Assembly: GCA_902795065.1 (NCBI GenBank)
Contig: CADBJR010000003.1
Coordinates: 1-64,000 of the forward strand
From: an uncultured Coriobacteriaceae bacterium
Lineage (GTDB): Bacteria; Actinomycetota; Coriobacteriia; Coriobacteriales; Atopobiaceae
Direction: 5' to 3'
Length of the DNA stretch: 64,000 nt
Shown here: positions 43,088-52,500 of the stretch, piece by piece
How the letters are laid out: each line of letters starts with the position of its first letter
How positions within the stretch are numbered: position 1 is the first letter of the stretch
The notes under the pieces: model-generated
Databases searched by the model: none
The model's input: the letters and a program-made list of their open reading frames with translations, nothing else
What the model was told of the DNA's origin: nothing
Translations under genes and position numbers: made by a program

Positions 43088-45265
43088 TCAGCGCACGTCG
43101 TCGTACAGCGTGCTCTCGACGATATCCTTCAGGTGGACGATGATGATGTCATCGGCCAGCTTGTAGTGGGGATTCTTGCCCGAGATGCGCTCGAACATCG
43201 CATCGACCTTCTCGAGCTCGCCGAACGGGACGAGGCAGATGTGCCTCCTCGAGAGGTGATCGCAGTTCTCCTTCTTCACGAGCGTAGCGTTGATCGCCTT
43301 GAGCGCCTCCTCGCCGCAGCATTCGTATCCGAGCGTGCGCATGAACGCGTCCCAGCGCTTGTGCTCGAGCTCCTGGAACGGCTCGCGGTCAATGCCCGAT
43401 GTGACGTAGCGCGTGTATGCCTTGCGCGCCGGCTCGAACTCGGGCGCATCGATCCCCAAGGTCCAGTCGATAACGGAGGGCAGCGCGAACGGGTCGCCGG
43501 GAACGGCGATCTTGCCGTTCGCCACGTCGCGGCAGAACTCGAAGAGGTGGTGCTTGAGGAACAGCGCGGACGCGCGCGAGGAGACCCTGTTGTACTCGAA
43601 GGCGTCGTACTTCCTGCCGGCGCCCTCGCACGTTGCGGCCCGCGTATCTCCGGTCTGGTCGAAAACGCCCCAGTACGCGGCGTTGAGGTTCTTCGCCCAG
43701 CGGTCGAGATCGGGCTGGAAGACGTTGCGATAGGAGAAGAGGGACTCGGTGCTTCCGACCGTGGTGATGTCGTAAGGCTGCTCCTTCGGCGATTCTGCGT
43801 CAGTGACGGAGGCAGCGACAGCCGAGTCGTCGATGACCGTGACGATGGGCGGCCTGGCATAGGCATCCGCCCCTGCCTCGACCCTGCTCCGCTCGAGCAG
43901 CTCGCGGACGCGGCGTGCCGCCTGCGCGGCCACGAGGTCATCGCCCAGCGCGATGAAAACGTACGAGACCTCGCTGCCATGGTCGCGCACGAGCCTTTCG
44001 AAGCTTCCCGAGAAGACGTCGAATTCGTGGAACTCGATGTCGTACGCCTCCGCATGGGGATCGTCGGGATCGCGTTTGCCGATCATGCGCTCGATCTCGG
44101 GGCACTCCAGGGCGAGGCGCTCCCGTGCCTTCCCCGCGGCGAGATCGACGACATCGATGTGCGTATCCGAAGCATTCGACTGGCATGCCCAGATGGCGCC
44201 CTTCAGGAAGGCGGAGCCCATGTTGCCCGACCCGATGACGAGCAGCCTCCTGGCATCGGTCGAGTAGAGGCGCTTCGTGCTGTTCTCCGAGCCGGATCCG
44301 AGCGGGAGGACGTTGAGGAAGACCGGCATCTCCATGAGCACCTGGTTGATGGTGTTCTGGACGTGGTCGAACCTGCGGAAGGCGACGGTTCCGGAGCACT
44401 TCCGGGATGCGGAGTCGGCGAAGCCGTCGGCGAGGCTCGAGGTGGAGAACACGATGACCTCGGAATCTCCCGCCGATTCCGGTTCGGATGCGAGCACCTC
44501 GGTGAGCTTGAGCGATTCCCGGAGGTTCTGCGCCTCGTTCAGGGAGGAGAAGATGAAGCGGCGCCTGCTGGCTGCGGTGCAGCGGGCAGCGAGCTCGGCG
44601 ATCGATCGGTCCGAGCAGATGGCGCCGAGCGTCCTCGCCTCGTCGACGAGCGACTCGTCCGCGCGGTCGATCTCCGCGAAGGCGATGACCGGCCGTCCGC
44701 CCTTCGAGGTGCCATAGTGGGCGAGGATGCTCTTCGCCAAGGTGGTCGAGGAGCTGTTGAGCTCGGAGAACACGTAGGTGTCGTGGCTCTTTGAACGCCA
44801 TGAGAGGGCGGGGGAGGCGAGCAGCGTGAAGAGCATGAAGACCACGGAGCTGAAGGCCGTTGCCGGGGCGAGGACGAAGAGGAGCGATTGGTAGACGAGG
44901 TAGCTCCATGCGACGGCGGGAGGCCATCCGAGGGGGAGGAGGTTCTCCGAGCTGATGCGGGAGCTCCCGTCCAGCGAGACGGTCTGGAGCGCGTCGTGGA
45001 TCGAGTCGAAGAAGCGCGTGGCGATGGAGCCGAGCGAGTACGGCTTCTCCAGGAGGGCGAATCCCTGCGACAGGGCGAGGACGAACGCCAGGACGACGAT
45101 GACCGCGGTCACGATGTAGAGCGGATTCGTGTAGACCTTCCAGAGCCCGGTCGTGCGCTTGCCCCGCTTCCGCCCGATCACGACCGCGGCGATCACGGTC
45201 AGGATCGAAAGCATGATGCCGATGACCAGCGCATTCGGCGCGACGATCATATCAGGAGCGTCCAT
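43088..45265 (-). CDS. Membrane protein with Rossmann (RCK-like) domains and C-terminal RyR-like domain
   Basis: 725 residues. Membrane spans at about 9-30, 50-70 and 118-155. The cytoplasmic part has a first degenerate nucleotide-fold module (DTYVFSELNSSSTTLAKSIL ... FIFSSLNEAQNLRESLKL) and a second with a GxGxxG-like loop (RRLLVIGSGNMGSAFLKGAI ... SYVFIALGDDLVAAQAARRV), both like TrkA-N. The C-terminus, EPFQELEHKRWDAFMRTLGY followed by RRHICLVPFGELEK, resembles the bacterial RyR domain. Predicted role: membrane-bound sensor of a nucleotide-type ligand. Last gene of a minus-strand run with the YbjN-like and AAA-M41 genes. Confidence 0.65.
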   Translation of the reverse strand: MDAPDMIVAPNALVIGIMLSILTVIAAVVIGRKRGKRTTGLWKVYTNPLYIVTAVIVVLAFVLALSQGFALLEKPYSLGSIATRFFDSIHDALQTVSLDGSSRISSENLLPLGWPPAVAWSYLVYQSLLFVLAPATAFSSVVFMLFTLLASPALSWRSKSHDTYVFSELNSSSTTLAKSILAHYGTSKGGRPVIAFAEIDRADESLVDEARTLGAICSDRSIAELAARCTAASRRRFIFSSLNEAQNLRESLKLTEVLASEPESAGDSEVIVFSTSSLADGFADSASRKCSGTVAFRRFDHVQNTINQVLMEMPVFLNVLPLGSGSENSTKRLYSTDARRLLVIGSGNMGSAFLKGAIWACQSNASDTHIDVVDLAAGKARERLALECPEIERMIGKRDPDDPHAEAYDIEFHEFDVFSGSFERLVRDHGSEVSYVFIALGDDLVAAQAARRVRELLERSRVEAGADAYARPPIVTVIDDSAVAASVTDAESPKEQPYDITTVGSTESLFSYRNVFQPDLDRWAKNLNAAYWGVFDQTGDTRAATCEGAGRKYDAFEYNRVSSRASALFLKHHLFEFCRDVANGKIAVPGDPFALPSVIDWTLGIDAPEFEPARKAYTRYVTSGIDREPFQELEHKRWDAFMRTLGYECCGEEALKAINATLVKKENCDHLSRRHICLVPFGELEKVDAMFERISGKNPHYKLADDIIIVHLKDIVESTLYDDVR

Positions 45266-45344
45266 CGTCCCTCTTCCTGGCTAGGGGGATTGCCATTTAT
45301 CCAAGCATTATACTGCCACTCGATCATCCACCGGCATGCAGACG

Positions 45345-45377
45345 GCGGGGCGGCATCCGATCCGGATGCCGCCCCGC
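45345..45377. terminator. Strong 15-bp hairpin between the YbjN-like and RyR genes
   Basis: Perfect stem GCGGGGCGGCATCCG / CGGATGCCGCCCCGC with a 3-base loop, 25 bases past the stop at 45402 on the minus strand. No T-run, so it may attenuate rather than terminate. Confidence 0.6.
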
Positions 45378-45401
45378 TATCGTGAGATGATGCAGCGGAT
45401 G

Positions 45402-45941
45402 CTACTTGGCATCCTCTTCGAGCATGCTCCTGAGAGTCTCGAGCATGGCGAGCAGCTCGTCCTTGCTGGGCGTGTCGGAATCATCTTCCGGGGTGAAGAT
45501 GTCCTTCATCTCGAGCAGGGCGTCCTCGACGATGCCGGACATGCGGAAGGCGTAGTGCGTGCACTCCTTGCCGACGGTGCCGGGGAAGACGATGGCATCG
45601 GCGTCGGCATTGAAGGAGTTGTTGTTGGGGTCGAACCAGATCTTGACCCAACGGTAGCCCTTGTTGAGGGCGTTGATCCTCACGAGCGCCTCGGGGACGT
45701 TGTCATCGGAGCACTTGGCGATGTCGATCGAGGCGAAGTGCACGGTGACGGAGCCGTCCTGCTCGGCCTGCTCGTCGAAGTCGACGAAGAGCTTGGTGTC
45801 GAGCCCGCCGCCATCCTTCCAGCTGCGGCCCGAGAACAACAGCCTCACGAGGTTGTCCTCCTCGTTCAGCACGAGGTACTTGATGCCCTCGGAATCGAAG
45901 TACGAGCACATCTCCTTGAACAGCTCCTCAGGTTTACCCAT
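45402..45941 (-). CDS. YbjN-like protein
   Basis: 179 residues from ATG 45941 (AAAGGAG upstream). The protein has the secretion-chaperone-like fold pattern of YbjN: KEMCSYFDSEGIKYLVLNEE, FDEQAEQDGSVTVHFASIDI, ALVRINALNKGYRWVKIWFD and DADAIVFPG. An acidic C-terminus follows. Such domains bind other proteins. It lies 60 bases after the AAA-M41 gene on the same strand, so it may be an adaptor or chaperone for that protein; this is inference. Confidence 0.65.
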   Translation of the reverse strand: MGKPEELFKEMCSYFDSEGIKYLVLNEEDNLVRLLFSGRSWKDGGGLDTKLFVDFDEQAEQDGSVTVHFASIDIAKCSDDNVPEALVRINALNKGYRWVKIWFDPNNNSFNADADAIVFPGTVGKECTHYAFRMSGIVEDALLEMKDIFTPEDDSDTPSKDELLAMLETLRSMLEEDAK

Positions 45942-46000
45942 TTCCCACTCCTTTTCTCTTCGGAGAGCGGCGCTCCCTTGATCCACAGGTTGATGCGGCG

Positions 46001-49000
46001 CTACGCTCCGCCGCCGGGCTTGCACGCCTCCCAGATCGCGAGCAGCTCCTCGCCGGTCAGCGTGGCCTTATCCTTGAGGGCGGCGGTGATGGCGTCGATG
46101 GCAGGCCGGCACTCCTCGATGCGGCGCTTCGCCTCGTCGTGGCATTCGTCAAGCACCCTATGCATGGCTGACAGCGTCTCCTTGGGGAGGGAGTTCAGAT
46201 CGACGCCGTGCGACTTCGGGCTCACGAACTGCACGAGGCCAGCGTCGGACATGCCGTAGGTTCCCACATACCGCGCAGCATGGTAGGTCGCCTTCTCGAG
46301 ATCGGACGAATTGCCGGCCGAGAACGATCCGAAATAGACCTCTTCGGCAGACATTCCTCCGAGCAGGCAGACGAGCTCGTCGCGGAGGTTCTTTGACGTG
46401 GGGAGCATCATGCCCTTGCCCTCGTGCTGGACATAGCCGAGCGCGCCGTTGCCCTCGTGCTCCACGGTGATGAGCACGATGTCGGTCTTCCCCGTCGCCG
46501 CGAGGCGGCAGACGGCATGTCCCGCCTCGTGGACCGAGACCCGCTTGAGCGCGGCCTCCTCCTCGTCGTCGGTGCAGTCGAGCACCTCCGTCGCCGAGAG
46601 CTCGCAGAGCCGCTTGATGGTGGGGAGCGCCTCCGTCGAGATGAGCTCGGGGTGCTCGGGGTCGTAGCATCCCGCATGGGTGGCGATCAGCTCCTGGATG
46701 TAGCGGTCGACGAAGCGGCCGTTTCCGAAGTCTCGACGCTGTGGAAGTAGCGGAACGCATCGTGCGCGCCACCCTCCACGCCCTCGCCGAGCTCGAAGCC
46801 AGCCTTCTCCATCTTGCGGCGGAAGATCTCCAGCAGATCGTCGGCCCCGTAGTCCTCGAAGTCGAACGTGTAGCCGATGCGGCTCGCGAGGCAGGGGTTC
46901 TCGTCGATGAAGGCGCGCATCTCGCGCTGGTATCCGGCGAACATGACCACGATCTCGCCCTTGTGGTCCTCCATGCCCTTCACGAGCACTGCGAGCGCCT
47001 CGCGGCCTCCGGCATTCTCCATGAGCGCATAGGCCTCGTCGATGAACAGCACGCCGCCCATCGCCCGGTCGAGCACCTTGCCGGTCTCCTTCGCAACGCC
47101 CGCCCGCGATGAGTTCAGAAGGTCCTTCGCCTGGATCTCCTCGAAGTGGTTGCTGGGCACCGCGCCGATGTTGTAGAGGATGGACCCGACGATCCGTGCC
47201 ACGGTGGTCTTGCCGGTGCCGGGGTTGCCCTGGAACACCATGTTGAGGTTGAGGTCCGGGACGTCGATGCCCGCCTTGAGCGCTACCTCGCGGAATGCGA
47301 CCGTGCGCTCGAGCGCGAGCACCTCCTCCTTGACGATGCCGAGCCCTACGAGCGGTTCGAGCATATCCTCGGCGGACCGGGCCTTCCAGTCGATGGCGTC
47401 GAACATATCCTGGCGGGTGGGAACAACGTCGACGGTGATGGTGAGGTATTCCGGGGAGGTGTTCGCCGTCATCCCCGTGAAGTTTCGCGCATGGTTGACG
47501 AGCGCTTTCTGCAGCACCTCCATCACGAAGCGTCCGTTGCCGAAGCTCTTGAAGCGGCTGAAGTAGGCGAACAGGCGCCTGAGCCTGTCCTCGACGCCCT
47601 CGCCGATCGAGAATCCGGACTTCGTGACGTTGATCCTGAAGATCTGGAGCAGCTCCTCGACGGAATAGTCGTCGAAATGGAAGGTGTAGCCGATGCGGCT
47701 CGCGAGGCCGGGATTCGCGTCGACGAGCCCCTGCATCTCCTTCTCGTAGCCTGCGAAGATGACGATGAGGTCGTCTTTGTGGTCCTCCATGCCCTTGATG
47801 AGCTCGGCGATCGCCTCGGCACCATAGCCGACGCTGTCCTCGCCCTGCGGCATGAGCGCATACGCCTCGTCGATGAACAGCACTCCGCCCAGGGCCTCCT
47901 GGATCTTGTCGTAGACCATCTTGTTGGTGTTGCCCACGTACTTGGCGATGAGGTCGCGTGCCGACGCCTCGATGAACTTGCTGGATTTGACGATGCCGAT
48001 CTTGTAGAGCATCCGTGAGATGAGTCTGCCGACCATGGTCTTGCCGGTGCCGGGGTTGCCTTGGAAGAGCATGTGCAGGTTGCTTGAGGGAGGGGTGCTC
48101 CCGTGTCCCTTGGCGCGTTTCATGAACGTCGCGTACTGCTCGAGGCCCCTGATGGTCTCCTTGACGTTCTCCAAGCCGACGATCTCGTCGAGCATGTCGT
48201 CCAGCGACGAGCTCGTGTGGCGGTCCTTCGGGAGGATGAGGTGGCCCGAGGCGTTCGCCTCCTTGGAGAGGTAATCGGCGAGCTCCGCGCCCTTGAAGGC
48301 GAGGATGTCGCCGTTGAACTCGACGAAGTCCTTGAACCTTGCGCGGAACTCATCGGTGATCTGCGGTTTGAGGTCGTCCTCGAGGTTGCTCATGAACTCC
48401 TTGAGCACGCCGCTCGCGTCCATGCCCTTGAGGAAGACGATGTTCTCCCCGAACGTCGGGGCGAGGACCTTGTGGGAGCGGATGAGCCCCTCGACTTCCT
48501 CCGTCGTGCCCACAAGCAGGATGTACCTGTCGTCGACGATGCGGCTGAGCGCGCTGATGAACGAGTTGACGAGGGTGTCGGGCATGCCTCAGGGGGGAAG
48601 GCGCCGAGCGCATCGACGATGAGGAGCTTCCCGATATCGAGGGCGTTCTTCTCCTCGCTGGATCCGGAGACGAGCGCGGAGCCGACATTCTGGCACAGGG
48701 GTGTGATGCCGACGCGCCTGAGCGCCTTCCTGCTCTTGAGCTTGCCGAGCCCCACGAGCATGTCCATGAGGTCGTCGATGAACTCCTTGAGATGGAAGTC
48801 GTCCTCGACGATGAGGGCACCTGAGAAATCGTCCTCGCGCTTGCTGCTGAGCAGGCGGAACACGCGGTCGAGGCCCTCTGTGCGCGGCGCCCATTTCTCG
48901 TAGAAGGCGCTCGTGTCGAACGCTTCGGACTCATCCTTCGCCGTCGTGGAGGGAGCCGCCACGCTTGCATCAGCGCCCTTCGCGGGGGCTCCTCCGTCTT

Positions 49001-49094
49001 CGGGGGTCGTGTCGGATCGGCCATCTTTGGAGGCGCCTTTCCCCTCCATCACCGATTTGATGCCTGCCAGGAGCTTGGGGTCGATGTCGGCCAT
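46001..49094 (-). pseudogene. AAA+ (CbbX/SpoVK-type) protein fused to an FtsH-type M41 peptidase, two frameshifts
   Basis: About 1030 residues when joined. Order: charged N-terminus; a degenerate AAA-like module (GKLLIVDALGAFPPE, DRYILLVGTTEEVEGLI); AAA1 (FQGNPGTGKTMVGRLIS, GGVLFIDEAYALMPQ); AAA2 (FQGNPGTGKTTVARIVGS, GGVLFIDEAYALMEN), both CbbX/SpoVK-like; then an M41 peptidase domain with SVHEAGHAVC (HExxH) and LLGGMSAEEVYFGSFSAGNSSDLEKAT (third zinc ligand Asp). There is no membrane anchor, unlike FtsH. Frames break at about 48590 and 46741, each consistent with one missing base; in both places the homologous sequence resumes at once (second: FGNGRFVDRYIQEL). Confidence 0.75.
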
Positions 49095-49263
49095 TGCGGT
49101 TCCTTGCCGTTCAGGTTGGCTCGAAAGCGGCGTTGCGGTCCTTTTGCTGAAAACCCGTGCAGGCGCAGTCCCAGCGGGACCGTTGCCTGCATTGGATCGG
49201 CATCACTGCTCTTAAGGGTACCCCAGTTAATGACCTCGATTCGACACTCAGCCGCTCACCTTT

Positions 49264-49300
49264 GAATCGCGCCGTTTGCCGCATTTCCAGGGCGCGATTC
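49264..49300. terminator. Hairpin downstream of dtd
   Basis: 10-bp arms GAATCGCGCC / GGCGCGATTC around 17 bases, 12 bases past the dtd stop. No T-run. The rest of the gap to the AAA-M41 start (49095-49263) has no feature I can support. Confidence 0.45.
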
Positions 49301-49311
49301 CGTATCGGCTC

Positions 49312-49764
49312 CTACAGGCTGTCCGTGTCGAGGACCACGGTGAACGGGCCGTCGTTCACGAGGCTCACGCGCATGTCGGCGCCGAAGATGCCCCGTCCCA
49401 CGCGCTCCTGCCCGAGGTCGTGCTCCGCGAGCGCGCACACATGCTCGTAGAGGCGCGTGGCCTGCTCGGCACCTGCGGCATCGGTGAAGGACGGCCTGTT
49501 GCCGTGCCTGCAGTTGGCGAAGAGCGTGAACTGGCTCACGATGAGCACGCCGCCGCCCACATCCTTGAGCGCGAAGTTGGTCTTGCCGGCGTCATCGGCG
49601 AAGATGCGCAGGTTGCAGATCTTCTTCCAGAGCTTCTCGGCCGTCGCCTCGTCATCGGCATGGCCCACGCCGAGCAGGACGAGGTAGCCGCTCCCGCAGG
49701 AGCCGACCACCTCGCCCGAGACCTCGACGGACGCGCGTTCGACGCGCTGGATGACGGCGCGCAT
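49312..49764 (-). CDS. dtd: D-aminoacyl-tRNA deacylase
   Basis: 150 residues, full length. [60 protein letters not shown] (the SQFTL motif) and [16 protein letters not shown] (the usual NxGPVT motif, here NDGPFTV) are all visible. The enzyme frees tRNA charged with D-amino acids or glycine. Start 49764 is 4 bases from the M32 stop, so the two are co-transcribed. Confidence 0.92.
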   Translation of the reverse strand: MRAVIQRVERASVEVSGEVVGSCGSGYLVLLGVGHADDEATAEKLWKKICNLRIFADDAGKTNFALKDVGGGVLIVSQFTLFANCRHGNRPSFTDAAGAEQATRLYEHVCALAEHDLGQERVGRGIFGADMRVSLVNDGPFTVVLDTDSL

Positions 49765-49767
49765 CGA

Positions 49768-51420
49768 CTACTTCAGGCGGTAGATCGCGCTGAACTTGTC
49801 GCGCAGGTAATCGCAGAAGTAGTGCGCCGAGAACGGCTCGCCGCAGGCGCCCTGGATGAGCTCCGCGGGATCCTTGGAACGGCCGTAGCGCCAGATGTTG
49901 CGGGTGAGCCAGGAGCGGATGGGTTCGAGGTTGCCCGCTGCGCAGGCGCCGTCGAAGTCCACGCCGTCGGCGATCATATGGTGCTTGAGCTGCGCGCCGT
50001 ACGCGCTGCCCAGCGCATAGGTGGGGAAGTAGCCGAAGAGGCCCTCGGACCAGTGCACGTCCTGGAGCGGTCCGCGGGTGTAGTCGGGCACGTTGACCCC
50101 GAGGTAGCTCTTGTACTTGTCGCGCCAGAGGCCGGGCACGTCGGATGCCTTTGCCTCGCCCGAGAAGAGCAGCTGCTCGATCTCGTAGCGCACGATGATG
50201 TGGAGCGGGTAGGTGAGCTCGTCGGCCTCGGTGCGGATGAGGCCGGGTTCGGCGCGGTTCGCGGCGATGTAGAGCTGGTTGGGCGTGATGCGGCTCAGCG
50301 GGCCGGGGAAATGGTTCTTCATGAGCGCGAGCAACGGGCGGGCGAAGGCCTTGGAGCGGCCCACGTAGTTCTCGAAGAAGCGGGACTGCGCCTCGTGCAT
50401 GCCGCTCGAGGTGCCGCCCGCGAGGCTGGTGCGGTTGAGCTTCTCGTCGACGTTCTGCTCGTAGAGCGCGTGGCCGCCCTCATGCAGGATGGAGTAGACG
50501 TTGGAGAGCACCTGGTCCTCGTAGACATGGCCGGTCACGATGACGAAGTTGCGGCTCGAGCCGCCGGTGAAGGGATGCTCGGTGGGGCCGACCCACAGAC
50601 GGTCCTTGTCGAGGCCCTCGAGCTCGAGGAGCTCCTTGGCGAGCGCCCACTGGCGCGCCTCGCCGAAGGTGCCCTCGACGGCCTCGGTGGGCTGGCCGGC
50701 TGCGACGACATCGGCCAGCAGCGGCACGACCGTCTCCTTGACCTCGGCGAAGAAGGCGTCGTAGAAGGCGCGGTCGGTGTCGTGCTCGAACTCGTCGAGC
50801 CACACGTCGTAGGGATCCTTGCCGGGGTTCTTGTAGCCCGCGATGCGGATCTGCGCCTCGACCGCCTTGTCGAGGTAGGGCTCGAAGCTCGCCCAGTCGT
50901 TGGAGAGCTTGGCCTTGCGCCACACGCCTGCGGACTCGTTTTGGAGCTTGGCGAGGGCGACCTGCTCCTCCACGGGCACATCGAGGAGCTGGGCGCGGTC
51001 GCGCTTGAGGATCTTGACCTGTGCGGCCTGCGTGGCGTTGAGGATGGCGGGGTTGGCCTCGAGGCGGTCGAGCAGGGCGCCGATCTCGGGAGCGCAGAGG
51101 GCGTTCGTCGACTTCTCCATGAGGTAGCCGACGGCCTCGCCGCGGTCATCGGTGGCGCCGTCGGGATCGATGACCTCCGCGAAGCTGGTGAGCTCGCCCA
51201 TGGCGTAGCGCAGGGCGAAGAGCTCGTACTCGAGCGCGTCGAGCGCCGCGAGGTCGGCCTTGGGGTTGATGACGGCGGCGTTGATGGCGCCGGTCTTGTC
51301 CGCGGGCTTCTCGGCGGCATCCAGTGCGGGCATCATGACGGTCGCATCGCTGTCTGCCTCGGCCTCGAGCTTGGCTGCCTCGTCCTCGACGATCTCCTCG
51401 ATCTTGGTGGTCTTATCCAT
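49768..51420 (-). CDS. M32 family metallocarboxypeptidase
   Basis: 550 residues from ATG 51420 (AAGGGA upstream). The zinc site SILHEGGHALYEQ (HExxH), GTSSGMHEAQSRFFENYVGR (third-ligand Glu) and the conserved WVGPTEHPFTGG and ELTYPLHIIVRYEIEQLL segments identify M32. It is about 50 residues longer than Taq carboxypeptidase because of an acidic N-terminal extension (KIEEIVEDEAAKLEAEADSD). Broad-specificity removal of C-terminal residues. Confidence 0.92.
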   Translation of the reverse strand: MDKTTKIEEIVEDEAAKLEAEADSDATVMMPALDAAEKPADKTGAINAAVINPKADLAALDALEYELFALRYAMGELTSFAEVIDPDGATDDRGEAVGYLMEKSTNALCAPEIGALLDRLEANPAILNATQAAQVKILKRDRAQLLDVPVEEQVALAKLQNESAGVWRKAKLSNDWASFEPYLDKAVEAQIRIAGYKNPGKDPYDVWLDEFEHDTDRAFYDAFFAEVKETVVPLLADVVAAGQPTEAVEGTFGEARQWALAKELLELEGLDKDRLWVGPTEHPFTGGSSRNFVIVTGHVYEDQVLSNVYSILHEGGHALYEQNVDEKLNRTSLAGGTSSGMHEAQSRFFENYVGRSKAFARPLLALMKNHFPGPLSRITPNQLYIAANRAEPGLIRTEADELTYPLHIIVRYEIEQLLFSGEAKASDVPGLWRDKYKSYLGVNVPDYTRGPLQDVHWSEGLFGYFPTYALGSAYGAQLKHHMIADGVDFDGACAAGNLEPIRSWLTRNIWRYGRSKDPAELIQGACGEPFSAHYFCDYLRDKFSAIYRLK

Positions 51421-51538
51421 CGCACGTCCCTTCGTCCGTTCTGCGGTAGCAGGAATGCCCATCTCATCAAGTCTAGCCCCACCGTCCATCCAGCGGCCTA
51501 TGAAATGGGCAAGGGGCGGCAAGGATACGGTTCTTGGC

Positions 51539-51605
51539 GGCCGAGGTCGGCAAAAACGGACAGAATCGCTGGAAAACTGTCCCGAATTGCCGACCTCGAC
51601 CGGCC
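51539..51605. repeat. Imperfect inverted repeat
   Basis: CGAGGTCGGCAAAAACGGACAG pairs, with a few mismatches, with CTGTCCCGAATTGCCGACCTCG. It lies between the M32 gene and the membrane protein gene. The arm words (GTCGGC, GGAC) echo the 2073-2241 palindrome. Confidence 0.6.
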
Positions 51606-51634
51606 AGACTCCTTGGATTCGCGCACGGAGGAGC

Positions 51635-52303
51635 TCAGATGATCCCGAGGGGGATGAGGGTCACGAGGAGCAGCGCGTCAAGCGCCCAGATGCCCACGAG
51701 GAAGCGCGTGCGCCGCTTCGGCTCCCAGTCGGGCACGTAGTTGCTCGCCAGGAAGAAGGGGATGTAGGTGGTGATGAACACCGGCAGCACGCCCCACCAC
51801 GGGTAGACCCAGATGAACGAGTGGTTGCTCGTCGCGGCGAGGAAGCTCTCGACCAGGGCGAAGAGCGCCGCCATGCTGATGGCGCCTGCGAGCTTCGCGC
51901 TCACGCCCTTGCGGCCGTCCTTCGCGAAGTAGCGGGCGTCGGGATCGGCGGGGAGCATCTTGTAGGAGATGATGCCGGCGAGCGAGAACATCATCGAGAG
52001 CTCCCAGCACACGCCGATGAGCAGGATGAAGGTGGCGGACTCGTTGCTCACGGACCACAGCGGGTATCCCGCGACATGGGCGATGATGGCGTTGCAGATC
52101 TCGTAGAGCCAGTGCACGCCGTAGAGGGCGAGCCCGGCGAAGATGACCTTGAACTCCTTCTTGTGGATCTCGCTCCAATACACGTAGAAGACCACGGCGA
52201 GGATGAAGATGAACGTCCAGTTGAAGTTCTCCGTGCTGCGGACGACGATGCTGTCGACGAGGTCCTTCGACTGCTGGGAGCCGTCACCCCAGAATCTGAA
52301 CAT
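51635..52303 (-). CDS. Multi-pass membrane protein, unknown
   Basis: 222 residues with about six membrane segments (FNWTFIFILAVVFYVYW, FKVIFAGLALYGVHWLYEIC, ATFILLIGVCWELSMMFSLA, AGAISMAALFALVESFLAAT, WWGVLPVFITTYIPFFLAS, FLVGIWALDALLLVTLIPLG). I do not recognise a family. I chose ATG 52303, which follows GGGAGGGCATC, over the longer frame to 52513. The gene is divergent from the XRE-aminotransferase. Confidence 0.65.
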   Translation of the reverse strand: MFRFWGDGSQQSKDLVDSIVVRSTENFNWTFIFILAVVFYVYWSEIHKKEFKVIFAGLALYGVHWLYEICNAIIAHVAGYPLWSVSNESATFILLIGVCWELSMMFSLAGIISYKMLPADPDARYFAKDGRKGVSAKLAGAISMAALFALVESFLAATSNHSFIWVYPWWGVLPVFITTYIPFFLASNYVPDWEPKRRTRFLVGIWALDALLLVTLIPLGII

Positions 52304-52500
52304 GATGCCCTCCCTACGGTTCTCCATAGCTGCTCCGACCACGTGCCCATTGTATGCGTGCGCAGCTCGATAGGCTGAACCGATGCCGCGAAGGGTCGGG
52401 ATGCGCCGCGCAGTGTTACCGTTCGCAAAATTGAACTGTATCGTCAGATGTTGAACTTGTATCCTGTTCAAGACCGTATCTTGAACTTTTGGAGGCGTGA

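Noticed and set aside
45345-45377. Definite operon end between the YbjN-like and RyR genes
   Set aside because: The hairpin is strong but has no T-run, and the same-strand spacing is short, so I keep the two genes as a possible unit.
48580-48600. Programmed frameshift at the run of six C/G bases in the AAA-M41 gene
   Set aside because: No slippery heptamer with a downstream structure could be recognised, and a plain one-base deletion explains it.
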